Below, piece by piece: positions 37,082 to 45,160 of a stretch of DNA of 64,000 nucleotides; the stretch's first letter is position 1; each line of letters begins with the position of its first letter. The DNA lies in the NCBI RefSeq assembly GCF_001281025.1, contig NZ_CP012646.1:773001-837000 (forward strand), in the 5' to 3' direction. The notes beneath the pieces are model-generated. The model saw only the letters and a list, made by a program, of their open reading frames with translations. It ran no database searches and had not been told where the DNA came from. This stretch comes from Streptococcus mitis (lineage in GTDB: Bacteria > Bacillota > Bacilli > Lactobacillales > Streptococcaceae). The position numbers were made by a program, and so were the translations under genes.

Positions 37082-37903
37082 ATGTTTTTAGTAAAAGTAG
37101 GTCAAATATATAGAAAATTGGAGAACTCGGAGGATATTTCAGAATTAGTTGCTCCGGAGATTGATCCTGAAAATAGTAGAGAATTTGATCCAGAAATAAA
37201 ATTAGAACATGATGAATGGTTCTATGTAGAAATTGATGATTCGCATATGTCTATGGTCAAAGAATATGAAGATAAATTTTTAAATACTGTGGGTTTAAAT
37301 GATGTGAATGAAGCAGAGTTCTCAAAAATTGACTTGATTTTTCGTAAAGTTAAAAATGATGGGTTAGTTTTTCAAAAAATTACACAATCAAAGAGACTGG
37401 TTGATAAGTCAATATTGAAATTGAGACATAGAAGAGCTGAAAGAACAATTATTGAAAATGGTATAGAACTAAAATCTGAGAACGATGCCTATTTTGATGG
37501 AAATGATAAATTGTATTTCAAAAATTTTAGAACGATTAGTAGCTTATTTAAGGGGCTTGATGATTACTATCGTATAGCAAGTCAGGCAGAAGTTGATGAG
37601 TTTAAAGAATTTAATCTAGTACGTTTTGTTAAAGAATTTAAGATAAAAACCAATAATTTAAAGATGTTAGCTGTTTTAAAAGATTATGGAATAGATTTGA
37701 ATGATATAGCCGTTAAAAGTACTTTGTTGAGAACGTACAGTCAGTATCCTAATCAAGAGTTTGAGTTAGACGATAATCAAAATTTTATAATTGATAGTAA
37801 TAGAAAATTAACATGTTTATTAAAGTTAGCACTTGGACGGTTATATACAAATCCAATAACTCACCATAAAATGGAAGCTAACCATGCAAAAAAATTAAAT
37901 TAA
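37082..37903 (+). CDS. kwaB: KwaB-like DUF4868 Kiwa effector
   Basis: A 273-residue soluble protein resembling KwaB (DUF4868), the Kiwa subunit that associates with KwaA and acts on phage DNA. Support comes from the C-terminal pattern, a D-rich strand followed by LLKLALGRLYTNPITHHKMEANHAKKL, which resembles the LLKLL...L.SPLTG..YEA..K ending of the family. The central FKNFRTISSLFKGLDDYY fits too. Its length is somewhat short for KwaB (about 315 in E. coli). GAGAAGGAA precedes the ATG. It lies directly behind the KwaA-like gene and 29 bases before hsdM. A+T-rich. Confidence 0.68.
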   Translation: MFLVKVGQIYRKLENSEDISELVAPEIDPENSREFDPEIKLEHDEWFYVEIDDSHMSMVKEYEDKFLNTVGLNDVNEAEFSKIDLIFRKVKNDGLVFQKITQSKRLVDKSILKLRHRRAERTIIENGIELKSENDAYFDGNDKLYFKNFRTISSLFKGLDDYYRIASQAEVDEFKEFNLVRFVKEFKIKTNNLKMLAVLKDYGIDLNDIAVKSTLLRTYSQYPNQEFELDDNQNFIIDSNRKLTCLLKLALGRLYTNPITHHKMEANHAKKLN

Positions 37904-37932
37904 AGTAAGAAAATGATTTAGAAAGAAACATT

Positions 37933-39534
37933 ATGGAAACAACACAAACTTCCAAGTCACTCTCCCAAGCCCTGTGGGATTCAGCGGATGTTCTCCGCTC
38001 TAAGATGGATGCTAATGAATATAAGTCCTATCTTTTGGGCATGGTCTTTTATAAGTATCTGTCAGACAAGTTGCTCTTTTTCGTGGCTGAGACCATGGAA
38101 GAGGGGATAGATAGTCTTGAGGATGCCCTTGAGGTCTATCGCAATTACTACGAGGATGCGGAGACTCATGAAGATCTGGTATCTGTTATAAAAGATGAGC
38201 TTAACTATATCATCAAGCCTAACCTGACATTTACGGCTCTGCTAGCACGTGTCAATGAAAATTCTTTTCAGTTAGAATTTTTGGCTCAGGGTTTTCGAGA
38301 TATCGAGCAGAGTGATGAACTCTATGAAAACCTCTTTGAAGATATTGACCTCTATTCCAAAAAGCTAGGGGCGACTCCGCAAAAGCAAAACCAAACGGTG
38401 GCGGCGATTATGAAAGAGTTGGCTGAGCTAGATGTGGCTAGTCATGCGGGTGATATGCTGGGGGATGCTTATGAGTATCTGATTGGTCAGTTTGCGACCG
38501 ACTCGGGTAAGAAAGCTGGTGAGTTTTATACACCTCAGCCAGTTGCTAAGCTCATGACTCAGATTGCCTTTTTGGGTCGTGAGGACCAGTTAGGTTTTAC
38601 CATCTATGATCCGACCATGGGGTCCGGCTCTCTCTTGCTCAATGCCAAGAAATACTCTCATAAACCGCAGACAGTGGTCTACTTTGGTCAGGAACTCAAT
38701 ACCTCGACCTATAACTTGGCCCGGATGAACATGATCTTACACGGTGTTCCTGTTGAAAATCAATTTCTCCACAATGCCGACACCTTGGATGAAGATTGGC
38801 CTACTCAAGAACCGACAAACTTTGACGGGGTTCTCATGAACCCTCCATACTCTGCCAAGTGGTCTGCTAGATCTGAATTTTTGGGTGATTCTCGTTTCTC
38901 TCCTTTTGGGAAACTAGCGCCCCAATCCAAGGCTGATTTTGCCTTTCTTTTGCATGGTTACTACCATCTCAAGCAGGATAATGGTGTTATGGCTATCGTT
39001 CTTCCCCACGGTGTTCTTTTCCGTGGAAATGCGGAGGGAACCATTCGCAAGGCTTTGCTAGAAGAAGGGGCTATTGACACAGTTATCGGTCTTCCTGCCA
39101 ATATCTTCTTTAATACCAGCATTCCGACCACGGTTATCATTCTCAAAAAGAACCGTACCAATCGTGATGTCTACTTTATCGATGCCTCTAAGGAGTTTGA
39201 TAAGGGGAAAAACCAGAATATCATGACGGATGCTCATATCGAGAAGATTCTGGAAGCCTACAAGTCACGTGAGGAGATTGACAAGTTTGCCCATCTAGCA
39301 AGCTATGAAGAAATCGTCGAAAATGACTATAACCTCAATATCCCTCGCTATGTAGATACCTTTGAGGAAGAAGAAGTCGAACCCCTGACAGACATCGTTA
39401 GCAAGATTAACGAGACAAATGAATCAATCCAAAACCAAACCGCTTCCCTACTCGAAATGCTCGGTCAACTACACGGAACCACACCAGAAGCCGATGCTGA
39501 ACTCAAAAAGTTTTTGAAAGAGTTTGAAGGGTGA
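37933..39534 (+). CDS. hsdM: Type I restriction modification methylase
   Basis: A 533-residue N6-adenine methyltransferase subunit. The N-terminal helical HsdM domain spans about 1-165. The SAM motif DPTMGSGSLL starts at Asp227, and the catalytic motif IV NPPYSAKW starts near 303. The C-terminal helix ends in coiled-coil-like Glu/Asn-rich sequence that contacts HsdS. Base composition returns to that of the host here, in contrast to the four genes before it. It is the last gene of the cargo operon. Its usual partner hsdS is two genes upstream, which is an unusual order. Confidence 0.95.
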   Translation: METTQTSKSLSQALWDSADVLRSKMDANEYKSYLLGMVFYKYLSDKLLFFVAETMEEGIDSLEDALEVYRNYYEDAETHEDLVSVIKDELNYIIKPNLTFTALLARVNENSFQLEFLAQGFRDIEQSDELYENLFEDIDLYSKKLGATPQKQNQTVAAIMKELAELDVASHAGDMLGDAYEYLIGQFATDSGKKAGEFYTPQPVAKLMTQIAFLGREDQLGFTIYDPTMGSGSLLLNAKKYSHKPQTVVYFGQELNTSTYNLARMNMILHGVPVENQFLHNADTLDEDWPTQEPTNFDGVLMNPPYSAKWSARSEFLGDSRFSPFGKLAPQSKADFAFLLHGYYHLKQDNGVMAIVLPHGVLFRGNAEGTIRKALLEEGAIDTVIGLPANIFFNTSIPTTVIILKKNRTNRDVYFIDASKEFDKGKNQNIMTDAHIEKILEAYKSREEIDKFAHLASYEEIVENDYNLNIPRYVDTFEEEEVEPLTDIVSKINETNESIQNQTASLLEMLGQLHGTTPEADAELKKFLKEFEG

Positions 39535-39615
39535 TGAGAGTAATTGATTCGCTCATTTTTAAGATATAACTTTGTTTCCATATTTCCGGGGAACTAGTAG
39601 AAAGTAAGGAGAAAG

Positions 39616-40020
39616 ATGGAACAAACTAACCAAAAATCCCAGTGCCAGCAACTCTGGGCTAGAAACAAATACCTCGTTTTGAGTCATTCTAGCAATATTT
39701 ACAATGAGATTCGTCAATATCTCAAGCAAGAAGTGGTGGAAGTGAGTCAGGTTCAAGAGATGATTGACCATGCCTGTCAAATCCCAGAACACAGGGGTCA
39801 GGTTTGCAATGCCTTTCAGCATATTTGGGGATATTTCAAGAAGAAAGCAACGGAGAATGAACGCAAGGATTATATGTTTTTACTGGAGCGTTATCACTCT
39901 GGTCATGCCACCAAAGAAGACTTAATTGCTAAGACGAGAGATTTACTTGAACGTTACCCAAATACATACTTGCAACATTCGACTTTACTGAAAGGAGACT
40001 CCCATGAGACTTTGGCATGA
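39616..40020 (+). CDS. YbgA-like DUF1722 protein
   Basis: A 134-residue DUF1722 protein, the domain found alone or fused to DUF523 in YbgA. The motif LWARNKYLVLSHSSNIYNEIRQYL and the late FQHIWGYFKKKATENERKDYMFLLERYHSG are diagnostic. In some bacteria the family sits next to photolyase genes. Here its 3' end overlaps by 17 bases a gene of the pyrimidine-dimer glycosylase-like family, which fits a role in DNA repair, though the activity is unknown. AAGGAG lies upstream. Confidence 0.85.
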   Translation: MEQTNQKSQCQQLWARNKYLVLSHSSNIYNEIRQYLKQEVVEVSQVQEMIDHACQIPEHRGQVCNAFQHIWGYFKKKATENERKDYMFLLERYHSGHATKEDLIAKTRDLLERYPNTYLQHSTLLKGDSHETLA

Positions 40021-40369
40021 GGCTTTGATTTCACAACTTCCCCGTCCTCAACTCTTGGGGCAGCATCGAGAGTGTTGCGCTCTACGTGGCAATGGCTGGG
40101 GTAGAAAGCATGCGACGGTGGACTATGTCTTTACTCACTCGCCTTACCAGCTATTTGCCTACCATGATTTGATCATGAAGGAGATGGCTCGTCGTGGCTA
40201 CAAGGTTAGTCCAGAGTGGCTGGACAAGAACTACCGCGGTAAGACCTGCCCTCCTTATGAAGATTTAGCAGAGGAAAAATTGACTAGTCCTATATACAGC
40301 GAACATGACGATGCCTACTATGAGGAGTGTCTGGCTAATCTTCGAGAGAAGGGAATTGAGCTGGAGTAA
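40004..40369 (+). CDS. TIGR02328-family, DenV-like DNA glycosylase homologue
   Basis: A 121-residue protein starting MRLWHEALISQLPRPQLLGQHRECCALRGNGWGRKH. This closely follows the TIGR02328 family, which is related to T4 endonuclease V (DenV), a pyrimidine-dimer glycosylase. The conserved HATVDYVFTHSPYQLFAYH segment is also present. T4 DenV uses its N-terminal Thr2 amine for catalysis, but Arg occupies position 2 here, so the same chemistry cannot be assumed. AAAGGAG precedes the ATG inside the previous gene (17-base overlap, coupled translation). Confidence 0.8.
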   Translation: MRLWHEALISQLPRPQLLGQHRECCALRGNGWGRKHATVDYVFTHSPYQLFAYHDLIMKEMARRGYKVSPEWLDKNYRGKTCPPYEDLAEEKLTSPIYSEHDDAYYEECLANLREKGIELE

Positions 40370-40420
40370 ACGTAAGGATTACCAGCACTTTATACCTCTT
40401 CTCGTAATTTTTTCGAATAA

Positions 40421-40462
40421 TAAAGATGAGACCTTTAGAGTTTTTCTAAGGTCGTCTTTTTA
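40421..40462 (+). terminator. Imperfect terminator after the glycosylase-like gene
   Basis: An AAAGATGAGACCTTTAG arm pairs imperfectly with CTAAGGTCGTCTTTT across a short T-rich loop, ending in a T run. Confidence 0.6.
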
Positions 40463-40488
40463 TGAGTGTTCAGATTTACTTTTAATAA

Positions 40489-40566
40489 CTTTTGAGTTAT
40501 AATTTTAAAAAAACCAAGCGTGAACTAAAGGACTTAAAAGAAAGAGGGTTAAGTGATGAAGAATAG
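40489..40566 (+). pseudogene. Probable 3' remnant of a HigB-type toxin gene
   Basis: A 25-codon open stretch with no start reads ..NFKKTKRELKDLKERGLSDEE and ends at TAG 40564-40566. It resembles the Lys-rich C-terminus of HigB (Gp49-like) toxins. Its stop overlaps the start of the downstream HigA-type gene, the usual toxin-antitoxin overlap. The rest of the toxin gene is absent upstream, where a terminator and the previous gene lie. The match is short, so this is a tentative call. Confidence 0.45.
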
Positions 40567-40849
40567 TGCTATTGGGAGTAACTGGAAGGATGTCCGGTCA
40601 GAACTCTTTACCAAGGAGGAAATACTTGAAAGTGATATGCGAGTAGCTATCATGAGTGAGTTGATTGAGGCTAGACATGAGCAAGGAATCAGTCAGAAAA
40701 AGCTAGAAGAACTCAGTGGAGTAAGCCAGCCGGTTATAGCTAGGATGGAAACAGGTAAGACTAGCCCTCAGTTGGACACAGTCTTAAAAGTCCTAGCCAG
40801 TTTAGGAAAGACACTAGCAGTCGTCCCACTTGAACAGGGGAAAAGTTGA
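40556..40849 (+). CDS. HigA-type antitoxin, apparently without toxin
   Basis: A 97-residue Xre-family helix-turn-helix protein. The DNA-binding domain (LIEARHEQGISQKKLEELSGVSQPVIARMETGKTSPQLDTVLKVLASLGKTL) fills the C-terminal half and matches HigA-type antitoxins of streptococci. The N-terminal 35 residues include WKDVRSELFTKEEI. A GTG at 40553 immediately precedes the ATG. A functional higB is missing upstream, so the protein is probably an orphan regulator or antidote. Confidence 0.8.
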   Translation: MKNSAIGSNWKDVRSELFTKEEILESDMRVAIMSELIEARHEQGISQKKLEELSGVSQPVIARMETGKTSPQLDTVLKVLASLGKTLAVVPLEQGKS

Positions 40850-40935
40850 TAGGAAGGGGTTGGAAAACTTTAACAAATTTAACAGTTATAGTGCCTCAAG
40901 TGTATAATATAGAAAAATTATGCTTTATTTATATC

Positions 40936-41100
40936 AAGTGCGAACGAAGTGAGCTTTTAGCAGATATTTCCCGCTATAGTGGTATTCTAGATAATAATTT
41001 ATTATTATCTAGAACGGAATTTTTGAGACATTCTGGCTCAAAAATTAGGGATGAAATTACGAAGTAAGTTGCTCCCGTCCGCACTTTTCAGGGAAATATC
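40936..41100. repeat. Hairpin-rich element related to the one after yqeH
   Basis: GCGAACGAAGTGAGCT (40940-40955) matches the element after yqeH with one difference. It is followed by perfect 10-base arms GATATTTCCC (40963-40972) and GGGAAATATC (41091-41100). These enclose two strong hairpins: 40985-41014 (14-bp perfect stem, two-base loop) and 41018-41046 (AATTTTTGAG with CTCAAAAATT). A further pair, AAGTGCG (40936-40942) and CGCACTT (41080-41086), would form a pseudoknot-like or alternative pairing. Confidence 0.5.
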
Positions 41101-41274
41101 AGAATTACAAAAGAAAAATCAACCTATAGTCTTTTCTAATAACAAGCCATAGTCGCTTATAAGAATTACTAATAACGCGTTTGAGTATTCTAACTGGAAT
41201 ACGGCTTTGAAACAAGCTACACAAAGGATTTGAGGCATTTGTTTCAAGTCTTTTTCTTTTGTCTAAAACGGAGG

Positions 41275-41291
41275 TATAGTTTCAAACTATA
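41275..41291 (+). promoter_or_regulatory. MtaR/MetR-type box upstream of metE
   Basis: TATAGTTTCAAACTATA is a perfect inverted repeat and fits the consensus TATAGTTTNAAACTATA described for the LysR-type methionine regulator MtaR of streptococci. A possible -10 TATACA lies at 41314-41319, placing the box where an activator would bind. Confidence 0.8.
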
Positions 41292-41373
41292 TCAAAGCCT
41301 AATTTTTTACAATTATACAGATGATTCCTTTTCTGTTAAGATAGTTTCAACAACAAATTTTGGAGGACACATC

Positions 41374-43623
41374 ATGTCAACTACAATCATCGGTTTCCCT
41401 CGTTTGGGCGAATTCCGCGAATTAAAATTTACAACTGAAAAATACTTTAGAAAAGAAATCTCAGAAGAAGAACTCCTTGCAGCCGCAAAAGACTTGCGTG
41501 CTAAACACTGGAACATTGTCAAAGAAAAAGGTATCACTGAAATCCCATCAAATGACTTTTCTCACTATGACAACTTCCTAGATGCAGCCTTCCTCTTCAA
41601 CGTGGTACCTGCTTCAGTTCAAAACTTGGACTTGTCTGACCTTGAGCGCTACTTCGCTTTGGGTCGTGGTTACCAAGGAGAAAAAGGGGACGTTCGCGCC
41701 CTTCCAATGAAGAAATGGTTCAACACCAACTACCACTACATCGTTCCTAAGTTTGAAAAAGAAACTCAAGTCAAACTTGCAGGTCACAAGATTTTTGATG
41801 AGTTTCAAGAAGCCAAAGAACTTGGATTGAACACTCGTCCAGTTCTTGTAGGTCCATTCACTTTCCTTCAATTGTCAGACTTTGAAGAAGGCGTGAAAGC
41901 AGAAGACTTCGTAGACAGCTTTGTAGCTGCTTACCAAGAAGTTTTTGCTAAATTGGCTGAACTTGGTGCAACTCGCATCCAATTGGATGAAGCGGCTCTT
42001 GTAAAAGATTTGACAGCTGAAGAAAAAGCTCTCTTCTTGAACCTATACAACAAACTCTTGGCTGACAAAAAAGGTCTTGAAGTCTTGCTTCAAACTTACT
42101 TCGGAGACGTTCGTGACGTTTACGCTGACCTTGTAAACTTGCCAGTAGATGCTATCGGTCTTGATTTCGTTGAAGGTAAGAAAACTCTTGAATTGGTTAA
42201 AGGTGGCTTCCCAGCTGACAAGACTCTTTATGCAGGTATTGTCAATGGTAAAAACATCTGGCGTAACAACTACGAAAAGAGCTTGGCTGTTCTTGAACAA
42301 ATTCCAGCTGAAAACATCGTCTTGACTAGCTCATGCTCACTTCTTCATGTGCCATTTACAACTGCTAATGAAGAATTTGAACCAGCAATCTTGAACCACT
42401 TTGCCTTTGCAGTTGAAAAACTGGATGAGATTCGTGATTTGGATGCTATCCGCAATGGTCAAGGTGAAGAAGCACTTGCAGCTAACAAAGAACTCTTTGC
42501 CACTGAGCGTGTGGGAGAAAATGCTGAACTTCGTGCGCGTATCGCTGGATTGACAGACGCAGACTACACTCGTTTGCCAGCCTTTGCAGAACGCGAAGCT
42601 ATACAAGAAGAAGCTTTCAAACTTCCAGCTCTTCCAACAACAACTATCGGTTCATTCCCTCAAACCAAGGAAGTTCGTGCTAAACGTTTGGCTTACCGTA
42701 AAGGTGAATTGTCTCAAGAAGAGTACGACGCTTTCCTTGCTGAAACGATCGATGAATGGATTAAATGGCAAGAAGATATCGACTTTGATGTCCTTGTTCA
42801 CGGTGAGTTCGAGCGTAATGACATGGTTGAGTACTTCGGTCAAAACTTGTCAGGTTACCTCTTCTCTAAAAATGGTTGGGTACAATCATACGGTATGCGT
42901 GGAGTTAAACCACCAATCATCTGGGGTGATGTAACTCGTCTTAACCCTATCACTGTTAAATGGTCTAGCTATGCACAAAGCCGTACAAATAAACCTGTTA
43001 AAGGTATGTTAACTGGACCTGTTACCATCCTCAACTGGTCATTCCCACGTGAAGACATCTCTATCAAGGATTCTACTCTTCAAATCGCCCTTGCTATCAA
43101 GGATGAAGTGCTTGACCTTGAAGCTGCTGGTGTGAAAATCATCCAAATCGATGAGGCTGCTCTTCGTGAAAAATTGCCGCTCCGTCGTAGCGACTGGTAC
43201 GAAGACTACCTTGACTGGGCAATTCCTGCCTTCCGCTTGGTACACTCAACAGTAGCGCCAGACACACAAATCCACACTCACATGTGTTACTCAGAATTTA
43301 CAGATATCATCCCAGCTATCGACAACATGGATGCGGACGTTATCTCATTTGAGGCTAGCCGTTCAAACCTTGAAATCTTAGACGAACTCAAAGCGAAAAA
43401 CTTCCAAACAGAAGTGGGACCTGGGGTTTACGATATCCACTCACCTCGTGTGCCAAATGAAGGCGAAATCGACCACACAATCGAAGCCATCCTTGCTAAA
43501 GTGCCAAGCAAGAAAGTTTGGATCAACCCTGACTGTGGTTTGAAAACACGTGGTATTCCAGAAACAAAAGAAAGCTTGATTCGCCTTGTTGAAGCAGCTA
43601 AAGCTGCGCGTGAGAAATTGTAA
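41374..43623 (+). CDS. metE: Cobalamin-independent methionine synthase
   Basis: A 749-residue MetE that methylates homocysteine using 5-methyltetrahydropteroyltri-glutamate. Two homologous barrels are visible: the N-terminal half starts [17 protein letters not shown], and the catalytic half starts [19 protein letters not shown]. The zinc ligands lie in THMCYSEF (His, Cys) and in [10 protein letters not shown] (Cys). I chose ATG 41374, with GGAGG at 41362-41366. An open frame extends 48 codons upstream but covers the promoter and MtaR box. metF follows after a 101-base spacer holding a CCCAAG/CTTGGG hairpin. Confidence 0.96.
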   Translation: MSTTIIGFPRLGEFRELKFTTEKYFRKEISEEELLAAAKDLRAKHWNIVKEKGITEIPSNDFSHYDNFLDAAFLFNVVPASVQNLDLSDLERYFALGRGYQGEKGDVRALPMKKWFNTNYHYIVPKFEKETQVKLAGHKIFDEFQEAKELGLNTRPVLVGPFTFLQLSDFEEGVKAEDFVDSFVAAYQEVFAKLAELGATRIQLDEAALVKDLTAEEKALFLNLYNKLLADKKGLEVLLQTYFGDVRDVYADLVNLPVDAIGLDFVEGKKTLELVKGGFPADKTLYAGIVNGKNIWRNNYEKSLAVLEQIPAENIVLTSSCSLLHVPFTTANEEFEPAILNHFAFAVEKLDEIRDLDAIRNGQGEEALAANKELFATERVGENAELRARIAGLTDADYTRLPAFAEREAIQEEAFKLPALPTTTIGSFPQTKEVRAKRLAYRKGELSQEEYDAFLAETIDEWIKWQEDIDFDVLVHGEFERNDMVEYFGQNLSGYLFSKNGWVQSYGMRGVKPPIIWGDVTRLNPITVKWSSYAQSRTNKPVKGMLTGPVTILNWSFPREDISIKDSTLQIALAIKDEVLDLEAAGVKIIQIDEAALREKLPLRRSDWYEDYLDWAIPAFRLVHSTVAPDTQIHTHMCYSEFTDIIPAIDNMDADVISFEASRSNLEILDELKAKNFQTEVGPGVYDIHSPRVPNEGEIDHTIEAILAKVPSKKVWINPDCGLKTRGIPETKESLIRLVEAAKAAREKL

Positions 43624-43724
43624 GATAGGATTTCCCAAGAAGCGCTGTTTGGCAATCTGCCTGTTTCACTTGGGTTCTAAGAGTCCAGCTAAGGAAAAAA
43701 ATCAACTAGAAAAGGATAAGGACT

Positions 43725-44591
43725 ATGTCACGCCAAACACCGTCACTCTCATTTGAAGTGTTTCCTCCAAACCCAGCAGTAGGCAACGATAAGATTATTG
43801 CAGCTCTTCAAAATATGCAGGAGTTGGCCCCTCACTTTATCAGTGTAACTGCCAGCAATAATAAATTTAATATCAAGGAAACAACTGTTCGTTTGGCTGA
43901 CTTTATCCAAAATGACTTGGCGATTCCGACTATTGCTCACTTGCCAGCCATCTATTTGACCAAGGACAAGGTGGCTGAAACCATTGCTGACTTGGATAAG
44001 GTTGGGGTGCAGAAAATTTTGGCTCTTCGTGGGGATATTATTCCAGATGTGGAGCCACAAAAGGATTTCCGATATGCAACGGACTTGATCAAGTTCATCA
44101 AGGAACAAGCCCCTCACTTTGATATTGTCGGAGCTTGCTACCCAGAAGGGCATCCAGATTCACCAAATCAGATTTCAGATATCCAAAATCTCAAGAAGAA
44201 AGTAGATGCAGGCTGTTCGAGTCTTGTAACTCAGCTTTTCTTTGACAATGAGCGCTTCTATGATTTCCAAGACAAGTGCATCTTGGCTGGGATTGATGTT
44301 CCTATTCATGCAGGGATTATGCCAATTCTAAATCGAAATCAAGCTCTCCGCCTCTTGAAGACTTGTGAGAATATCCATCTTCCACGCAAATTTAAAGCCA
44401 TCTTAGACAAGTATGAGCATGACCCTGAGTCGCTCAGAGCAGCAGGACTTGCCTATGCGGTGGACCAAATCGTGGACTTGGTAACTCAGGATGTTGCCGG
44501 TGTGCATCTCTACACTATGAACAATGCTGAAACAGCGAAATACATTCACCAAGCAACCCATGCCTTGTTTAATCATCAGTCTCTAGGATAA
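43725..44591 (+). CDS. metF: Methylenetetrahydrofolate reductase
   Basis: A 288-residue FAD-dependent MTHFR that supplies the methyl donor for MetE. The barrel motifs are SFEVFPPNPAVGNDKI (catalytic Glu), ALRGD near residue 104, GACYPEGHPDSP and TQLFFDNERFYDF. The length is standard. GGATAAGG precedes the ATG. It is downstream of metE and probably shares its MtaR-controlled promoter. A 13-bp terminator hairpin follows. Confidence 0.95.
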   Translation: MSRQTPSLSFEVFPPNPAVGNDKIIAALQNMQELAPHFISVTASNNKFNIKETTVRLADFIQNDLAIPTIAHLPAIYLTKDKVAETIADLDKVGVQKILALRGDIIPDVEPQKDFRYATDLIKFIKEQAPHFDIVGACYPEGHPDSPNQISDIQNLKKKVDAGCSSLVTQLFFDNERFYDFQDKCILAGIDVPIHAGIMPILNRNQALRLLKTCENIHLPRKFKAILDKYEHDPESLRAAGLAYAVDQIVDLVTQDVAGVHLYTMNNAETAKYIHQATHALFNHQSLG

Positions 44592-44600
44592 TAAAAAGCA

Positions 44601-44637
44601 AACCATTCTTCTCAGGTGAGGGGAATGGTTCCTTTTT
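44601..44637 (+). terminator. Terminator after metF
   Basis: AACCATTCTTCTC pairs with GAGGGGAATGGTT around AGGT (13-bp stem with two wobbles), followed by CCTTTTT. Confidence 0.85.
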
Positions 44638-44669
44638 AATGGTAAAGACCGCACTTTTTAAGAAAAATA

Positions 44670-44678
44670 TGATAAAAT
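44670..44678 (+). promoter_or_regulatory. Distal extended -10 promoter of pnp
   Basis: TGATAAAAT (TAAAAT at 44673-44678) would start a message with a leader of about 480 bases before pnp. A second TATAAT lies close to pnp at 45131-45136. Confidence 0.5.
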
Positions 44679-44689
44679 AGACTCTGTAC

Positions 44690-45160
44690 GTACTTGATAC
44701 AAAGATGAGGGTATTAAAAAAATAATGCATTTAAACTGAAAGGCTTAGCATTAAATCTTTCTAACGACTAACGGTAGGAAAGAGCGACACGAGCGAGTCA
44801 AATTGATATTATTTGACGGGAGAGTTAGTAAAGCATTTAGCTAATCGCCTGATAGCGATTAGCGTGAAAGATTTAGATACTTTAGTATCAAACCTTTCTA
44901 ATGATTTGTATCTTGAGTAATTGAACACGGGCTAAATCCCTAGTGAAAAAGATAGATTTTCTGGTGTACATGTACACTTCGTCAATCGAATGCTATCTTG
45001 TGTAATTGAACCCGGCCGAAAAGCTGTGTAAAAAAGATAAACTGTCTTGTCTTCATCGAAGACTTCGTCAGTTTCCTATTTTTACTTTGCTTTTGACGTC
45101 CTTGGTATCTTGATCTTTGTAGGCAAGGCGTATAATTTCATCAATCCAAAGGGGATTAAA
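44690..45160 (+). other. Long repeat- and hairpin-rich pnp leader
   Basis: This non-coding stretch holds several stems: TAATGC/GCATTA (about 44723-44753), GCTAATCGC/GCGATTAGC (44840-44863) and GATAC/GTATC (about 44876-44889). It also holds a diverged tandem repeat of about 85 bases: TATCTTGAGTAATTGAACACGG at 44909 recurs as TATCTTGTGTAATTGAACCCGG at 44994, both later followed by ACTTCGTCA. It may be an autoregulatory leader or an unlisted small RNA. Confidence 0.55.

Larger units (their letters stand above)
40850..41373. other. Non-coding interval before metE
   Basis: A 524-base stretch with no gene I can support. It contains a structured element (40936-41100), a terminator-like hairpin with arms TTGAAACAA and TTGTTTCAA (41207-41247) followed by a T-rich run, an MtaR-type box (41275-41291) and the metE promoter region. 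Between 41101 and 41200 I see only GTATTC/GAATAC arms near 41187-41204. Confidence 0.6.

Noticed and set aside
40846..41067. A 73-codon open frame after the HigA-type gene
   Set aside because: It runs through the perfect hairpins of the structured element, lacks a ribosome-binding site and resembles no protein family.
41230..41373. A 48-residue N-terminal extension of MetE
   Set aside because: It would cover the MtaR box and promoter region. The GGAGG before ATG 41374 and the family consensus favour the shorter protein.
45047..45160. A 38-residue hydrophobic extension of PNPase
   Set aside because: PNPase is cytoplasmic, and the AAGGGG site before ATG 45161 fits the family start. The upstream part belongs to the structured leader.
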